DNA of 34,999 nucleotides from Sphingobacterium sp. (GTDB lineage Bacteria; Bacteroidota; Bacteroidia; Sphingobacteriales; Sphingobacteriaceae): positions 1-34,999 of the forward strand of contig JALAGS010000204.1 in NCBI GenBank assembly GCA_022712315.1, read 5' to 3'. Position 1 is the stretch's first letter; every line of letters starts with the position of its first letter. Below are positions 1-8,539 of this stretch, in pieces. The position numbers were made by a program, and so were the translations under genes. The notes below the pieces were generated by a model, which was not told the DNA's origin, did no database searches, and was given only the letters and a program-made list of their open reading frames with translations.

Positions 1-13
1 AAATAAAAAAGAC

Positions 14-601
14 ATGAAAAAAGTTTTACTTACATTAACTGCCATTGCAGGATTAACAATAGCAGCTAACGCTCAAACTGAACAAGGAAAAATTATGGTT
101 GGTGGTCAAATTGGCTTCGAAACTTCTAAAATTAAAGATACAGACCATAAAAACAATTCGTTCTCCATCAACCCAACAGTAGGTTACTTTGTAAGCGACA
201 ACTTCGCGGTAGGAACTGGTATCGGTTACAACTGGGGAAAAACTGAAGCAGATAAAAATAATAGCGTTAAAAATGATGCTTTCCAAGTATCACCTTTCGC
301 TAGAAAATATACTGCAAATGGACCTGTAAGATTTTTTGCTCAATTGTCAGTTCCAATGGCATGGGGTACAACAACAACTGAAGTAAGTAACGTAGAGACA
401 AAAAATAAATTCGAATCATATGGTGTTGAATTGGCTCCAGGTTTAGCTTACTTCCCGACAAGCAAAATCGGTATCGAATTAAAAGTTAGAGGTTTATACT
501 ACAACTATAATAAAGATAAAACTAATGATGTTGCAGTAAATACATTTGGTTTAAATGTAAACTCTTTGGCACCAACTTTAGGTGTTCAATTCCACTTCTA
601 G
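14..601 (+). CDS. Outer-membrane beta-barrel (porin-like) protein
   Basis: A 195-residue protein with a Sec signal peptide (residues 1-20, ending A-N-A-Q). The mature part alternates short polar and aromatic stretches, as in a small outer-membrane beta-barrel, and ends in hydrophobic/aromatic residues with a final Phe (V-Q-F-H-F), the usual C-terminal barrel signature. It resembles the small 'porin family / outer membrane beta-barrel' proteins that are abundant in Bacteroidota. Such proteins usually have eight strands and are structural or of unknown function rather than characterised transporters. The ATG lies only 14 bases into the window, so its promoter is not visible. It is monocistronic: a strong hairpin follows directly. 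No specific ligand or role can be assigned. Confidence 0.85.
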   Translation: MKKVLLTLTAIAGLTIAANAQTEQGKIMVGGQIGFETSKIKDTDHKNNSFSINPTVGYFVSDNFAVGTGIGYNWGKTEADKNNSVKNDAFQVSPFARKYTANGPVRFFAQLSVPMAWGTTTTEVSNVETKNKFESYGVELAPGLAYFPTSKIGIELKVRGLYYNYNKDKTNDVAVNTFGLNVNSLAPTLGVQFHF

Positions 602-622
602 TCAACAAGAAGTTTACAATAG

Positions 623-656
623 AAAAGGCTATAATTACTTATAGCCTTTTTTAATT
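623..656. terminator. Bidirectional rho-independent terminator
   Basis: A perfect 12-bp stem (623-634 with 639-650) closes a TTAC loop and is followed by TTTTTTAA on the plus strand. The left arm begins with AAAA, so the minus strand also gets a T-run. It separates the barrel gene (+) from the convergent NlpC/P60 gene (-). Confidence 0.85.
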
Positions 657-666
657 TCTTCGGGTA

Positions 667-1440
667 TCAAAGATATCGTTTAATAATACGGAGTTTATGT
701 GAATAACGATTCAGTTCAGCATTAAAAATACCTTCCGTATCCATCCGGTCAATACGGACTTTCGCTGAGGCATGGATAATCGTATCGCGATCCAACATAA
801 TCCCAACATGTGTAATCCGTCCTTCGGCATTATCAAAAAAAGCCAAATCCCCTACCTTTATTTCTGAAATAAAATCTACCGTCTGCCCCATCTCCGCCTG
901 CTGATAAGCGTCGCGCGGCAATAAAAGATCAAAGCAACTATAAATCAACTGGGAAAAACCCGAACAATCAATCCCCCATTGCGAACGTCCGCCCCATAAA
1001 TAAGGTGTATTCTTATAACTCAATGCCAATTGCGCCACCTCGGTTTGAAACTGATTTTTGGAAAAAGGATTGAAATCACCTTGATAAGTTAGTCTTAATG
1101 GAGGAAAATCCACTGTATTTTCCGCTGTCAAATAAAGCTTCGTACCATGACAGAGTTGAAATCGATCCGTATCACTTAAAAGCAAACCTCCATCCCTTCC
1201 AACTAAAATTGGTTTTCCGGAAAGATATTGCTGCATATCCAAATCATCAAACTTTTGAAACTGTCCGTTTTGTATCCAACCCAAATAGTCAGTGTCCAAT
1301 AAACGTATTGAAGTCCAATCGGCCTGTTCATCAAGGACCTCAAAAAGCTCCCCAAACAACACCTGGGAAACCATTTCACTACGGTGTGCCTGTTCTAAAC
1401 GTAACGGAACGATAGCTAGTGTACAAATGCCATATTTCAT
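667..1440 (-). CDS. NlpC/P60 (C40) family cysteine peptidase with N-terminal SH3-like region
   Basis: A 257-residue protein. Residues about 1-120 look like bacterial SH3-type beta domains. Residues about 128-257 form the NlpC/P60 fold, with catalytic Cys159 in the G-I-D-C-S-G-F motif, His211 in I-T-H-V-G and a third polar residue near His223. No signal peptide or lipobox is visible (start M-K-Y-G-I-C-T-L-A-I), so the enzyme probably acts in the cytoplasm. This matches the architecture of gamma-D-glutamyl-diamino-acid endopeptidases of the YkfC / dipeptidyl-peptidase VI type, which cleave imported murein peptides during wall recycling. The family assignment is firm; the recycling role is inferred from the architecture and the missing export signal. 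It is convergent with the barrel gene and divergent from the stress protein. Confidence 0.88.
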   Translation of the reverse strand: MKYGICTLAIVPLRLEQAHRSEMVSQVLFGELFEVLDEQADWTSIRLLDTDYLGWIQNGQFQKFDDLDMQQYLSGKPILVGRDGGLLLSDTDRFQLCHGTKLYLTAENTVDFPPLRLTYQGDFNPFSKNQFQTEVAQLALSYKNTPYLWGGRSQWGIDCSGFSQLIYSCFDLLLPRDAYQQAEMGQTVDFISEIKVGDLAFFDNAEGRITHVGIMLDRDTIIHASAKVRIDRMDTEGIFNAELNRYSHKLRIIKRYL

Positions 1441-1462
1441 GTGCTAAACAAAACAAAATCGT

Positions 1463-1470
1463 CAAAACTA
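1463..1470 (-). promoter_or_regulatory. Possible -7 box for the NlpC/P60 gene
   Basis: The minus strand reads TAGTTTTG, a match to the Bacteroidota -7 consensus TAnnTTTG, 22 bases before the ATG. No clear TTTG box is found at the expected -33 distance, so this is tentative. Confidence 0.35.
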
Positions 1471-1513
1471 TGATTATATATTATATGACGAAGATAAATT
1501 AATTATAGTAGAT

Positions 1514-1987
1514 ATGGAGAATACAAATTCAAAATTCAAAAGGATACTCGTTGCTGTGGACGACGAACCATGCTCAGAAAAGGCAATACAGTATGCAAAA
1601 GAAATGGCTCAGGTATTTGGGGCCTCTGTAGCCCTTGTCACTGTTATTCCTCCTACTTCTCCCGCCAGCTTTGGTGCGGACCCGCTATTAGGCCAGCAAC
1701 CCATCATCGTGCCCGAGGTATCTGAAATGGAACAGGATAATGCACAAAAATATCTCGAGAAAATAAGTCGCGAATTTACTGGATCAGGCGAAATATATCT
1801 TTTTAACCGGATCGGATCCATTAAAGAAGAAATTCTTGCAGCATCACATGAGTGGTCTGCGGATCTGATTATCATGGGTACGAATGGCCGGACTGGTTTT
1901 GACCATTTCATCTCAGGTTCGGTATCTGAATCTGTCATTCGCAAAGCGACCTGTCCTGTACTCGTTGTCCCCAGTAAATGTGAATGA
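1514..1987 (+). CDS. Universal stress protein (UspA family), ATP-binding type
   Basis: A single-domain, 157-residue Usp protein with the Rossmann-like alpha/beta fold. The N-terminal strand runs I-L-V-A-V-D-D. The C-terminal half carries the full nucleotide motif G-x2-G-x9-G-S within G-T-N-G ... S-G-S-V-S-E, which marks the ATP-binding (MJ0577-like) subclass rather than the non-binding UspA subclass. The ending C-P-V-L-V-V-P is also typical. Members act in the cytoplasm as stress or energy-state effectors and seldom have a defined reaction. The ATG at 1514 is the only sensible start. It stands alone as a plus-strand gene, with no clear terminator in the 155 bases downstream before the hairpin that serves the opposing gene. 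Confidence 0.92.
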   Translation: MENTNSKFKRILVAVDDEPCSEKAIQYAKEMAQVFGASVALVTVIPPTSPASFGADPLLGQQPIIVPEVSEMEQDNAQKYLEKISREFTGSGEIYLFNRIGSIKEEILAASHEWSADLIIMGTNGRTGFDHFISGSVSESVIRKATCPVLVVPSKCE

Positions 1988-2136
1988 CATCGATCGGTTT
2001 AGTACAAGGTGAACGAGGTCATCCCAAATAAAAGCTACCGTTCGCTATAAAACTGAATTGCATCGGATAATAAATCAGAAGGAATTCCTTGATTTAATAG
2101 AAAAATAGATTATAAACGTAACAAACTATCCATATT

Positions 2137-2178
2137 CATAAAAAAGGCTATTTTTTCTTAACAGAAAAAATAGCCTTT
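2137..2178 (-). terminator. Terminator of the rluA-like to RsmB-like minus-strand block
   Basis: A 15-bp perfect stem (2143-2157 with 2164-2178) with a TTAACA loop. On the minus strand it is followed by TTTTTTAT. On the plus strand no T-run follows, so it mainly serves the methyltransferase gene. Confidence 0.8.
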
Positions 2179-2198
2179 CAGTATACGAAGTTCAAAAA

Positions 2199-3374
2199 TT
2201 ACTTTTTAATCAGTCGTGCCACAAACATGCTATCCGCTTTTTCTTGATAACCTTTCAAATAATCCATGCGTTCTACCTCAAAGCCAAAATTATCCACAAT
2301 GTATTGGACGACATCTTCATTTTCTGCTTTAAAAATAGAACAAGTGATATAAATCAATGGTTTTCCTATTTTTACATGTCCAACCACATTATTGACAATG
2401 CTCTTTTGCAGCGCATTGAACTCAGCAATCTTATGGGCTCGGAACTGTCTAACCATTTCCGGTGTACGCCCCCAGGTTCCCGATCCAGTACACGGTGCAT
2501 CCAATAGCACACCATCAAATCGTTCACTTCCAAGAAGCTGAAAAGTATCTTTTGTGAGATCAAGGATTTTTTTTCGGTAATGCTTTATTCCCGCCCGGTC
2601 AAACCGTTCATCGAGATTTCGCAGGATACTCATGCGCACGTCGGATACCAAAAGATTCACGGAAGGGCAAGCGTCCATTAATAAGAGCGATTTACCTCCC
2701 GATGCCGCACATGCATCCCACCAGGATTCTTTTTCAAGCGGCTGCATATAATCCAACGTACGTTGTGAAGAAAGGTCCTGTACTTCAATAATTCCTTCCA
2801 ATGACTCAAATCGCTGTAAGGAAGTCCCATTGTTCAATGCGATAGTCTGCTCTCCGATAAGGATATAGGGAATCTGGTTATCATCCAGGATAGCACACGC
2901 AACTTTTGTTTTACCGCGCTTCACCCGGATATATAAAAGGGGTTGAATCAACTGACTTTCCAAAAACGGAGCCAGATCGATCTCTTCAGAAATATGATCG
3001 GTAAATGGAAAGACGTCTTTTAGTTTAAAAAAACCTTCAGACTCCAAGAATTTAATTTTATCATTCAGTGGCAGGTTGAGTTTATCACCATATGAAGGTT
3101 CAAGAAGAGTCACCAATGGACTTTCCTGTTCACATAGAAACTCGGCAAGCACCAACCTACGCTGTTGCGATAATTGCGAAGCCGCCATGCCTAGACGAAA
3201 ATAATTGTAGCATAAACGGGAAGTAGACTTCCGGTCGGAAGACCCCATTTGCTTGTTCACCTTAAAAAAAGTAGTCAGATAGCGCGAAAATGGTTGATCA
3301 GCTTCAAAACCATCCATTGCGCGTTCAAAGTTACGTATTTGCTGATGAACACGTCTTTCACTGAATTCAGCCAT
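2199..3374 (-). CDS. RsmB/Nop2-family SAM-dependent RNA m5C methyltransferase
   Basis: A 391-residue cytosine-C5 RNA methyltransferase. The SAM-binding loop is C-A-A-S-G-G-K-S (about 222-229). Motif IV, D-A-P-C-T-G-S-G, holds Cys295, and motif VI, Y-I-T-C-S-I, holds Cys345. This is the two-cysteine arrangement that RsmB/Nop2 enzymes use for covalent catalysis and product release. The N-terminal about 200 residues are divergent and could carry substrate recognition (NusB-like or PUA-like folds are not obvious by eye). The likely substrate is rRNA, though a tRNA target cannot be excluded. It is the last gene of the minus-strand run, starting 7 bases after the upstream lipoprotein stop codon, and so is probably cotranscribed with it. 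Confidence 0.88.
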   Translation of the reverse strand: MAEFSERRVHQQIRNFERAMDGFEADQPFSRYLTTFFKVNKQMGSSDRKSTSRLCYNYFRLGMAASQLSQQRRLVLAEFLCEQESPLVTLLEPSYGDKLNLPLNDKIKFLESEGFFKLKDVFPFTDHISEEIDLAPFLESQLIQPLLYIRVKRGKTKVACAILDDNQIPYILIGEQTIALNNGTSLQRFESLEGIIEVQDLSSQRTLDYMQPLEKESWWDACAASGGKSLLLMDACPSVNLLVSDVRMSILRNLDERFDRAGIKHYRKKILDLTKDTFQLLGSERFDGVLLDAPCTGSGTWGRTPEMVRQFRAHKIAEFNALQKSIVNNVVGHVKIGKPLIYITCSIFKAENEDVVQYIVDNFGFEVERMDYLKGYQEKADSMFVARLIKK

Positions 3375-3381
3375 TCAAAGA

Positions 3382-4665
3382 TTATTTTCTTTCAAATTTT
3401 TTGTTATGATACACCATAATTCCAAGGGCCCGATTGGCATAACCCCATTTCGGATAGAATTCAAATTTGTAATCGCTATTCAATCCCGAAAACTTCTCTT
3501 GCGTCATTCGGCTGACATAGTCAACTCCATATTTATGAATTAATCGACCAAAATACATTCCTGCATCATAACCTTTATAAGAAAATTCAGATGGATCCAC
3601 CTTGTACGCCGATTTATAGTTTCCAATAAATTTTTTGGTATTACTATCAGTCTCGTCCACTAAATTAGAAGAGGTAATTGTAAGTCCATAAAAATCCATG
3701 TTTTCAAAATTTTCAAAGGAGAGTTTGGCCATATTCGGATGCCCATATAACTTAAACTGATTACCCGGATTCAAAAAACGTTCGTCCATCGCATCCAGCA
3801 ATGCTTTCACGAGATTCTTATTGGCCGTTCCGGAAACAACATGATTGGTTCCTGTCAACACGAGACTATTATTAAGCTCGTTGATGCTCACAACAGTTTT
3901 CACCTTTGCCTGCGCATTAGCTTTTGTAATTTCACTTGCAAAATTAACTAAAAACTGTTTACTTTCATCGTCACCAGCATCGTATATCAATATTTGATCA
4001 CCTGTATAGTACTGATCAGCAATATATTTCGCTAATGTTTCCCCGTGCGTACGGATAGAGGGCGTTATGGAAACCAAATTGGGTAAACTAAATTCAGAAG
4101 CCATAGTTGCAGCTAAAGGAGAAACTTGTAAGACATTTTTATTCACAAATGTCTGTCCGAAGCTTTTGATCTCACGGGGATATACAGGACCAACTACAAG
4201 CACAGCGTCTTTGACATTGGCTGAAGTCCCTAACGTCGCATTGTAAGCAACATTGTCTCTCGAATCGATAACCTGCAGATCAAACAAAGCACCCTCTTTG
4301 GCAATTTTGTCAAGACCTAGCTGAAAGCCCTGATAAAAATCAAGGGCCAAGGAAGAACGTTCTACATCTTCTTTTGTAATCGTACTGGCGATACCACTTA
4401 ACTCGAATGGCAATAGTAGTGCTATTCGGTTATTTTTGACAGCATGACCATTGACATCCTGGATATCGCCCACTTTAGCAATAGTCTTTTCTTTGTCAAC
4501 AGCTGGTTTCGTCACAGCAGTATGCTGTTCGCCTTGACCAGAGGAAGGCGAACGTAATACTGTACTTTTTTTGGTTGTACAACTCGCAAGGCATAACGCT
4601 ACGAGTGCCGCAACCCATATTTTATTCCCACTCAATTGTAGCGGGCGGTTTTGAACTGATATCAT
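3382..4665 (-). CDS. Lipoprotein with type-1 periplasmic-binding fold (LpoA / ABC substrate-binding-like)
   Basis: From the ATG at 4665 this is a 427-residue lipoprotein. The hydrophobic signal segment V-A-A-L-V-A-L-C is followed by lipobox L-A-S-C (Cys29). Residues about 70-427 look like a two-lobed periplasmic-binding protein of the branched-chain-amino-acid-receptor / LpoA type (I-A-L-L-L-P-F start, V-V-G-P-V-Y-P in lobe 1). No ABC permease or ATPase is nearby, so a scaffold or regulatory role is as plausible as ligand capture. The 5' end overlaps guaA by about 44 bases. Two other starts share the frame: TTG at 4671, and TTG at 4635, which would cut the overlap to 14 bases and give a compact signal peptide. 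The start is therefore uncertain. A glycosylase or transport function cannot be assigned. Confidence 0.78.
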   Translation of the reverse strand: MISVQNRPLQLSGNKIWVAALVALCLASCTTKKSTVLRSPSSGQGEQHTAVTKPAVDKEKTIAKVGDIQDVNGHAVKNNRIALLLPFELSGIASTITKEDVERSSLALDFYQGFQLGLDKIAKEGALFDLQVIDSRDNVAYNATLGTSANVKDAVLVVGPVYPREIKSFGQTFVNKNVLQVSPLAATMASEFSLPNLVSITPSIRTHGETLAKYIADQYYTGDQILIYDAGDDESKQFLVNFASEITKANAQAKVKTVVSINELNNSLVLTGTNHVVSGTANKNLVKALLDAMDERFLNPGNQFKLYGHPNMAKLSFENFENMDFYGLTITSSNLVDETDSNTKKFIGNYKSAYKVDPSEFSYKGYDAGMYFGRLIHKYGVDYVSRMTQEKFSGLNSDYKFEFYPKWGYANRALGIMVYHNKKFERK

Positions 4666-6172
4666 ATACAACTCTGTTTATTCCTTTCACATGGTTGATA
4701 ATTTCATTTGAAATTTTTGCCAACAGGTCATATGGTAAATGTATCCAATCCGCAGTCATTCCATCAAGAGACCCAACTGCGCGCAAGCTAACAACGTGCT
4801 CGTAAGTACGTTCGTCACCCATTACGCCTACAGAACGTACAGGCAAGAAAATTGTACCCGCCTGCCATACTTTATCGTACCAGCCAGCTTCTTTCAGATT
4901 ATTGATAAAGATTGCATCAGCCTCTTGTACAATGCGCACACGCTCAGGTGTAATATCACCCAAGATACGAATTGCCAAGCCCGGTCCAGGGAATGGATGT
5001 CTGCCTAAGATAGCTTGATCTACTTCCAAAGCCTTTCCTACTCTTCTCACCTCATCCTTAAACAATGTTTTAAGTGGCTCTACAACTTTCAATTTCATGA
5101 AATCAGGTAAACCACCTACGTTATGATGCGATTTGATCGTCGCTGAAGGTCCTTTAACAGAAACTGACTCGATAATATCTGGATAAATTGTTCCTTGTCC
5201 TAACCATTTCGCTTCAATTCCTTCAGGTAATTCTTTCTGAATTTCTTTCGCTGCCTCATCAAAAACATCAATAAATGAATTACCAATTATTTTGCGCTTT
5301 TCTTCCGGCTCAGAAACCCCAGCTAATCTACCATAGAATAAATCCTTTGCATTTATTCCTTTAATATTTAGGCCCATATTTTTGTAAGAATCCAATACTT
5401 GCTCGTATTCATCTTTACGAAGCAGACCATGATCGACAAAAATACAATGTAATTTTTTTCCAATGGCGTGATGCAACAATACTGCCGCCACTGTCGAATC
5501 TACTCCTCCAGACAATGCCATGATCACATGGTCATCACCCAATTGCTCCTTCAATGAAGCTACAGTTGTCTCAACAAATGCGTCAGGTGTCCAATCCTGT
5601 GCACAGCCACAAATGTTGACAACGAAGTTTTTTAACAGAATAGCTCCATCAGTACTATGTGTTACTTCCGGATGGAATTGTATACCATAAGTACGCGTAC
5701 CTTTCACTTGATAAGCTGCTACACGGACTTTATCTGTACTTGCTATAATTTCAAAATTTGCTGGTACTTCTTTGATGGTGTCTCCATGCGACATCCATAC
5801 CTGCGATTGAATCGGTACTCCAGCCAATAATTCATTCTCGCTATTGACAAACTGCAGATTTGCACGTCCATATTCGCGAATTTCAGAAGGTAACACTTCA
5901 CCGCCTGATTTTTGAGCAATGTATTGTGCTCCGTAACAAACTCCTAAAAGTGGGAAACGATCCTGAATAGCGACAAAATCAATCTGCGGTGCATCTTCTT
6001 GTCTAACGGAATAAGGACTGCCTGAAAAGATAACTCCTTTTACAGAGTCGTCAAAATCTGGCAATTTATTAAACGGGTGTATTTCACAATACACATTTAG
6101 TTCTCTGACACGGCGAGCAATCAACTGTGTGTATTGAGACCCGAAGTCTAGAATTATAATTTTTTCTGGCAT
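4622..6172 (-). CDS. guaA: GMP synthase (glutamine-hydrolysing)
   Basis: A full-length, 516-residue GuaA that converts XMP, ATP and glutamine to GMP, the last step of guanine nucleotide synthesis, in the cytoplasm. The class I amidotransferase domain (about 1-190) has nucleophile Cys79 in G-V-C-Y-G-A-Q and the His167/Glu169 pair in F-H-P-E-V. The ATP pyrophosphatase P-loop S-G-G-V-D-S lies at 221-226. The C-terminal dimerisation domain follows and ends with the conserved P-P-A-T-I-E-W-E. The ATG at 6172 fits the family N-terminus (I-I-I-L-D-F-G-S-Q-Y). A -7 box abuts the start codon. pyrF lies 42 bases upstream and the lipoprotein gene overlaps the 3' end. Confidence 0.98.
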   Translation of the reverse strand: MPEKIIILDFGSQYTQLIARRVRELNVYCEIHPFNKLPDFDDSVKGVIFSGSPYSVRQEDAPQIDFVAIQDRFPLLGVCYGAQYIAQKSGGEVLPSEIREYGRANLQFVNSENELLAGVPIQSQVWMSHGDTIKEVPANFEIIASTDKVRVAAYQVKGTRTYGIQFHPEVTHSTDGAILLKNFVVNICGCAQDWTPDAFVETTVASLKEQLGDDHVIMALSGGVDSTVAAVLLHHAIGKKLHCIFVDHGLLRKDEYEQVLDSYKNMGLNIKGINAKDLFYGRLAGVSEPEEKRKIIGNSFIDVFDEAAKEIQKELPEGIEAKWLGQGTIYPDIIESVSVKGPSATIKSHHNVGGLPDFMKLKVVEPLKTLFKDEVRRVGKALEVDQAILGRHPFPGPGLAIRILGDITPERVRIVQEADAIFINNLKEAGWYDKVWQAGTIFLPVRSVGVMGDERTYEHVVSLRAVGSLDGMTADWIHLPYDLLAKISNEIINHVKGINRVVYDISSKPPATIEWE

Positions 6173-6176
6173 GCTG

Positions 6177-6184
6177 CAAAGGTA
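6177..6184 (-). promoter_or_regulatory. -7 box (TACCTTTG) abutting the guaA start codon
   Basis: The minus strand reads TACCTTTGCAGCATG. The match to TAnnTTTG ends 5 bases before the A of the ATG, so a transcript from here would be leaderless or nearly so. A TTTG lies 26 bases further upstream, longer than the usual 19-21 spacing, which lowers confidence. Confidence 0.45.
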
Positions 6185-6214
6185 AGTATTACGAATGAAT
6201 TATTAAATGTCAAA

Positions 6215-7051
6215 TCAGGAAATAATACCTGCTTTTAGCAGTTCTACTTCCATCTCTTTCTGTAGAGCCAAAGCCTCCTCTCGAGCTCTTTCCGCAAAAT
6301 CACGCTCCCTTGAGGCATAAATAATTCCCCTTGTACTATTTACCAAAAGTCCACAATCTTTGTTCATGCCAAATTTGCAAACGTCTTCCAGGGAACCTCC
6401 CTGAGCACCGACACCTGGTACCAATAAAAAATGATCCGGCGCATGTTCCCTAATTTTAATAAATCCTTCACCTCGCGTCGCTCCAACTACATACATTAAA
6501 TTATCAGGTGTACCCCAAGTATTGACTTTATCGATTACCTGTTCGAATAACTGCACCCCCGCTTTATTTTCAAAATTTTGAAAATCCAAACTACCCTCAT
6601 TTGAAGTCAGAGCAAGTACGATTGCCCATTTATCTGTGAATTCCAAAAATGGAGTTACCGAATCCTTCCCCATGTAAGGCGCAATGGTGATACTGTCAAA
6701 TCCAAGACCAGAAATCTTTTCATCAAAAAAAGCCATGGCATAACGTCCCGAGGTATTACCGATATCGCCTCTTTTGGCATCTGCAATACTGAAACAATCC
6801 TTTGGCAGCGCAGCCCAGGTCTTTTGGAGCGATTGCCAGCCCTTTATTCCATAACATTCGTAAAACGCAATATTGGGTTTATAGGCTACACATAGATCAG
6901 CTGTCGCATCAATAATCGCCTTATTGAAGCTATAGATAGGATCCTCATCATCTAGAAGATGCTCTGGGATTTTGGTTAAGTCTGTGTCCAATCCGACACA
7001 TAAAAATGAGCGTTTCGCTTTTATTTGATGAATAAGTTCTGCTCTTGTCAT
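6215..7051 (-). CDS. pyrF: Orotidine-5'-phosphate decarboxylase
   Basis: A 278-residue enzyme that decarboxylates OMP to UMP, the last step of de novo pyrimidine synthesis. The active-site signature D-A-K-R-G-D-I-G (Asp91, Lys93, Asp96) is intact. The length and the D-A-K-R-G-D variant fit the longer PyrF class (about 270-280 residues) found in mycobacteria, myxobacteria and Bacteroidota rather than the short E. coli form. The TIM-barrel phosphate-binding end is seen around V-P-G-V-G-A-Q-G-G and V-N-S-T-R-G-I. It starts 20 bases after the thioredoxin gene stop and precedes guaA, so purine and pyrimidine end steps sit side by side. Confidence 0.97.
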   Translation of the reverse strand: MTRAELIHQIKAKRSFLCVGLDTDLTKIPEHLLDDEDPIYSFNKAIIDATADLCVAYKPNIAFYECYGIKGWQSLQKTWAALPKDCFSIADAKRGDIGNTSGRYAMAFFDEKISGLGFDSITIAPYMGKDSVTPFLEFTDKWAIVLALTSNEGSLDFQNFENKAGVQLFEQVIDKVNTWGTPDNLMYVVGATRGEGFIKIREHAPDHFLLVPGVGAQGGSLEDVCKFGMNKDCGLLVNSTRGIIYASRERDFAERAREEALALQKEMEVELLKAGIIS

Positions 7052-7071
7052 GCTTATTTAGAGATCTTGAA

Positions 7072-7665
7072 TTATTTATTGATTAAATCTTGAATGAATT
7101 TATCTACATCTGGGCTTGAATAATCGGCCATATCTTCATGTCGTGTGGCTACTCGCCCCTCTTTGTCCAATATAACAGTTGATGGAATGGATTCCGAAAG
7201 CCACTCTTTTGGGATATCGCTATTAGGAAAACTAATCGGTAAGGTCAGCTTCTGTTCTTTCACAAAGGCCTCTGCTTTTGCCTTATCACCCTCAATCTCC
7301 ACAATCAAAAATACAATATTGGAATTATCCTTATAGTTATCATAGAGCACATTGATCGAAGGCATTTCCGCACGGCAAGGAGGACACCAGGTTGCCCAGA
7401 AATTAATAAAAACAACTTTACCCCTCAAATCCGTTACTTTAACGGTTTCACCCTGCGAATTGACAAAAGAGACATTATTGAAGGCACTCGCCACAGCCCC
7501 AGTAACGGCTTCTTTAGGAGCAGAATTAAATTCTAATTTTGGCTTGAAAAAGCCAATTTTCATTAAGACTTGCTGAAAATAACTTCTGCTCGTAGGCCAG
7601 ATCAACAAACCTATAAATAGTACAAATACAACATTTCCGATTATTTTTTTTGTCTTCGGACTCAT
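7072..7665 (-). CDS. Membrane-anchored thioredoxin-like protein (TlpA/ResA type)
   Basis: A 197-residue protein. Residues about 9-25 form a single membrane helix with a positive N-terminus, leaving the rest in the periplasm. The thioredoxin domain (about 55-197) has W-A-T-W-C-P-P-C with redox cysteines Cys94 and Cys97, and the cis-proline loop near I-P-S-T-V-I. The C-P-P-C motif and architecture match TlpA/ResA proteins, which reduce disulfides in envelope proteins, for example apocytochrome c. It may recycle thiols generally; no cytochrome maturation gene is next to it. It is probably cotranscribed with pyrF (20-base gap). No clear promoter was found in the 126 bases upstream. Confidence 0.9.
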   Translation of the reverse strand: MSPKTKKIIGNVVFVLFIGLLIWPTSRSYFQQVLMKIGFFKPKLEFNSAPKEAVTGAVASAFNNVSFVNSQGETVKVTDLRGKVVFINFWATWCPPCRAEMPSINVLYDNYKDNSNIVFLIVEIEGDKAKAEAFVKEQKLTLPISFPNSDIPKEWLSESIPSTVILDKEGRVATRHEDMADYSSPDVDKFIQDLINK

Positions 7666-7791
7666 ATGTAAACCATTATTTCATGAGCACATAAGGCTCG
7701 TTCTACCTTCAATAGGCGATATAAATTAACCCTGGCCGCTCATTCACTCCGACGTGCTAAAACAGGGCTAACGGTTGGAAAAATTAAACGA

Positions 7792-8535
7792 TTAAGAATC
7801 AAACTTATCTAACAGCTTCAATAAAGTCGCAAAATCTTTTGGATATGGCGCATCAAAAACCATCTTATTTCCGTTTAATTCAAATTCAACATGTTTTGAA
7901 TGCAAGGCGAAACGCTTCATAATAGGTTGCTCCTCTTCATCTTTGGACAAAGTATATCCCCTCTTCTTAATTTGAGACAAATATACTGGCTTACCGCGAT
8001 ACATGGCATCCCCTACAATAGCAGCGTGCTGTGTCGCCAAATGGATACGGATCTGGTGCATACGTCCCGTGATAGGCTTGCATTCCACTAACGTATAATT
8101 CTTGTAATATTTGATCGAATTAAAGATTGTTTCGGCAGGCTTCCCGTTTGCACGGTCAATAGACACATTTTTATTACCTTGATTCAAGATGGGTAAATCA
8201 ACGAGCAGATCTTGAAAAGTATGCGTCCCGCCTATAATAGCGTGATAGATCTTATTCACTTTTCTTTTTTCAAACGCAATAGAGATAGTACGATACGTTT
8301 CCGGATTTTTGGCAATTAATAAAATGCCCGAGGTCTCTTTGTCCAAACGATGACATACCTGTGCGTCGGGATGATATTTCTTCGCCAAACGAAGGATATT
8401 GACCTCCCCACCCTCGCGTTCATCCAAAGAAGCTACAAACGGCGGTTTATTGATAACAATCAAATTTTCATCCTCGTGGATGATTAATTCTGAAAATTTG
8501 GGAAATTTAAATAGACGGGTCTCATTTTGTATCAT
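7792..8535 (-). CDS. RluA-family 23S rRNA/tRNA pseudouridine synthase
   Basis: From the ATG at 8535 this is a 247-residue enzyme. The catalytic motif H-R-L-D-K-E-T-S-G holds Asp65. Other RluA landmarks are I-V-I-N-K-P-P near residues 26-32, G-R-M-H-Q-I-R-I-H-L and F-A-L-H-S. It isomerises uridine in rRNA or tRNA; which site cannot be told from sequence. There is no S4 domain at the N-terminus. An in-frame TTG at 8574 would add 13 residues, but it lies inside the divergent promoter region and upstream of a -7 box that ends 5 bases before the ATG, so I prefer 8535. It is divergent from panB. Confidence 0.92.
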   Translation of the reverse strand: MIQNETRLFKFPKFSELIIHEDENLIVINKPPFVASLDEREGGEVNILRLAKKYHPDAQVCHRLDKETSGILLIAKNPETYRTISIAFEKRKVNKIYHAIIGGTHTFQDLLVDLPILNQGNKNVSIDRANGKPAETIFNSIKYYKNYTLVECKPITGRMHQIRIHLATQHAAIVGDAMYRGKPVYLSQIKKRGYTLSKDEEEQPIMKRFALHSKHVEFELNGNKMVFDAPYPKDFATLLKLLDKFDS

Positions 8536-8539
8536 TTTG

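Noticed and set aside
1098..1415. Open frame of about 100 codons opposite the NlpC/P60 gene
   Set aside because: Antisense shadow of a well-supported gene; no family features or start signal.
2079..2090. Palindrome AAGGAATTCCTT downstream of the universal stress protein gene
   Set aside because: A 12-bp perfect palindrome with no loop and no T-tract; likely chance in AT-rich DNA and no supporting context.
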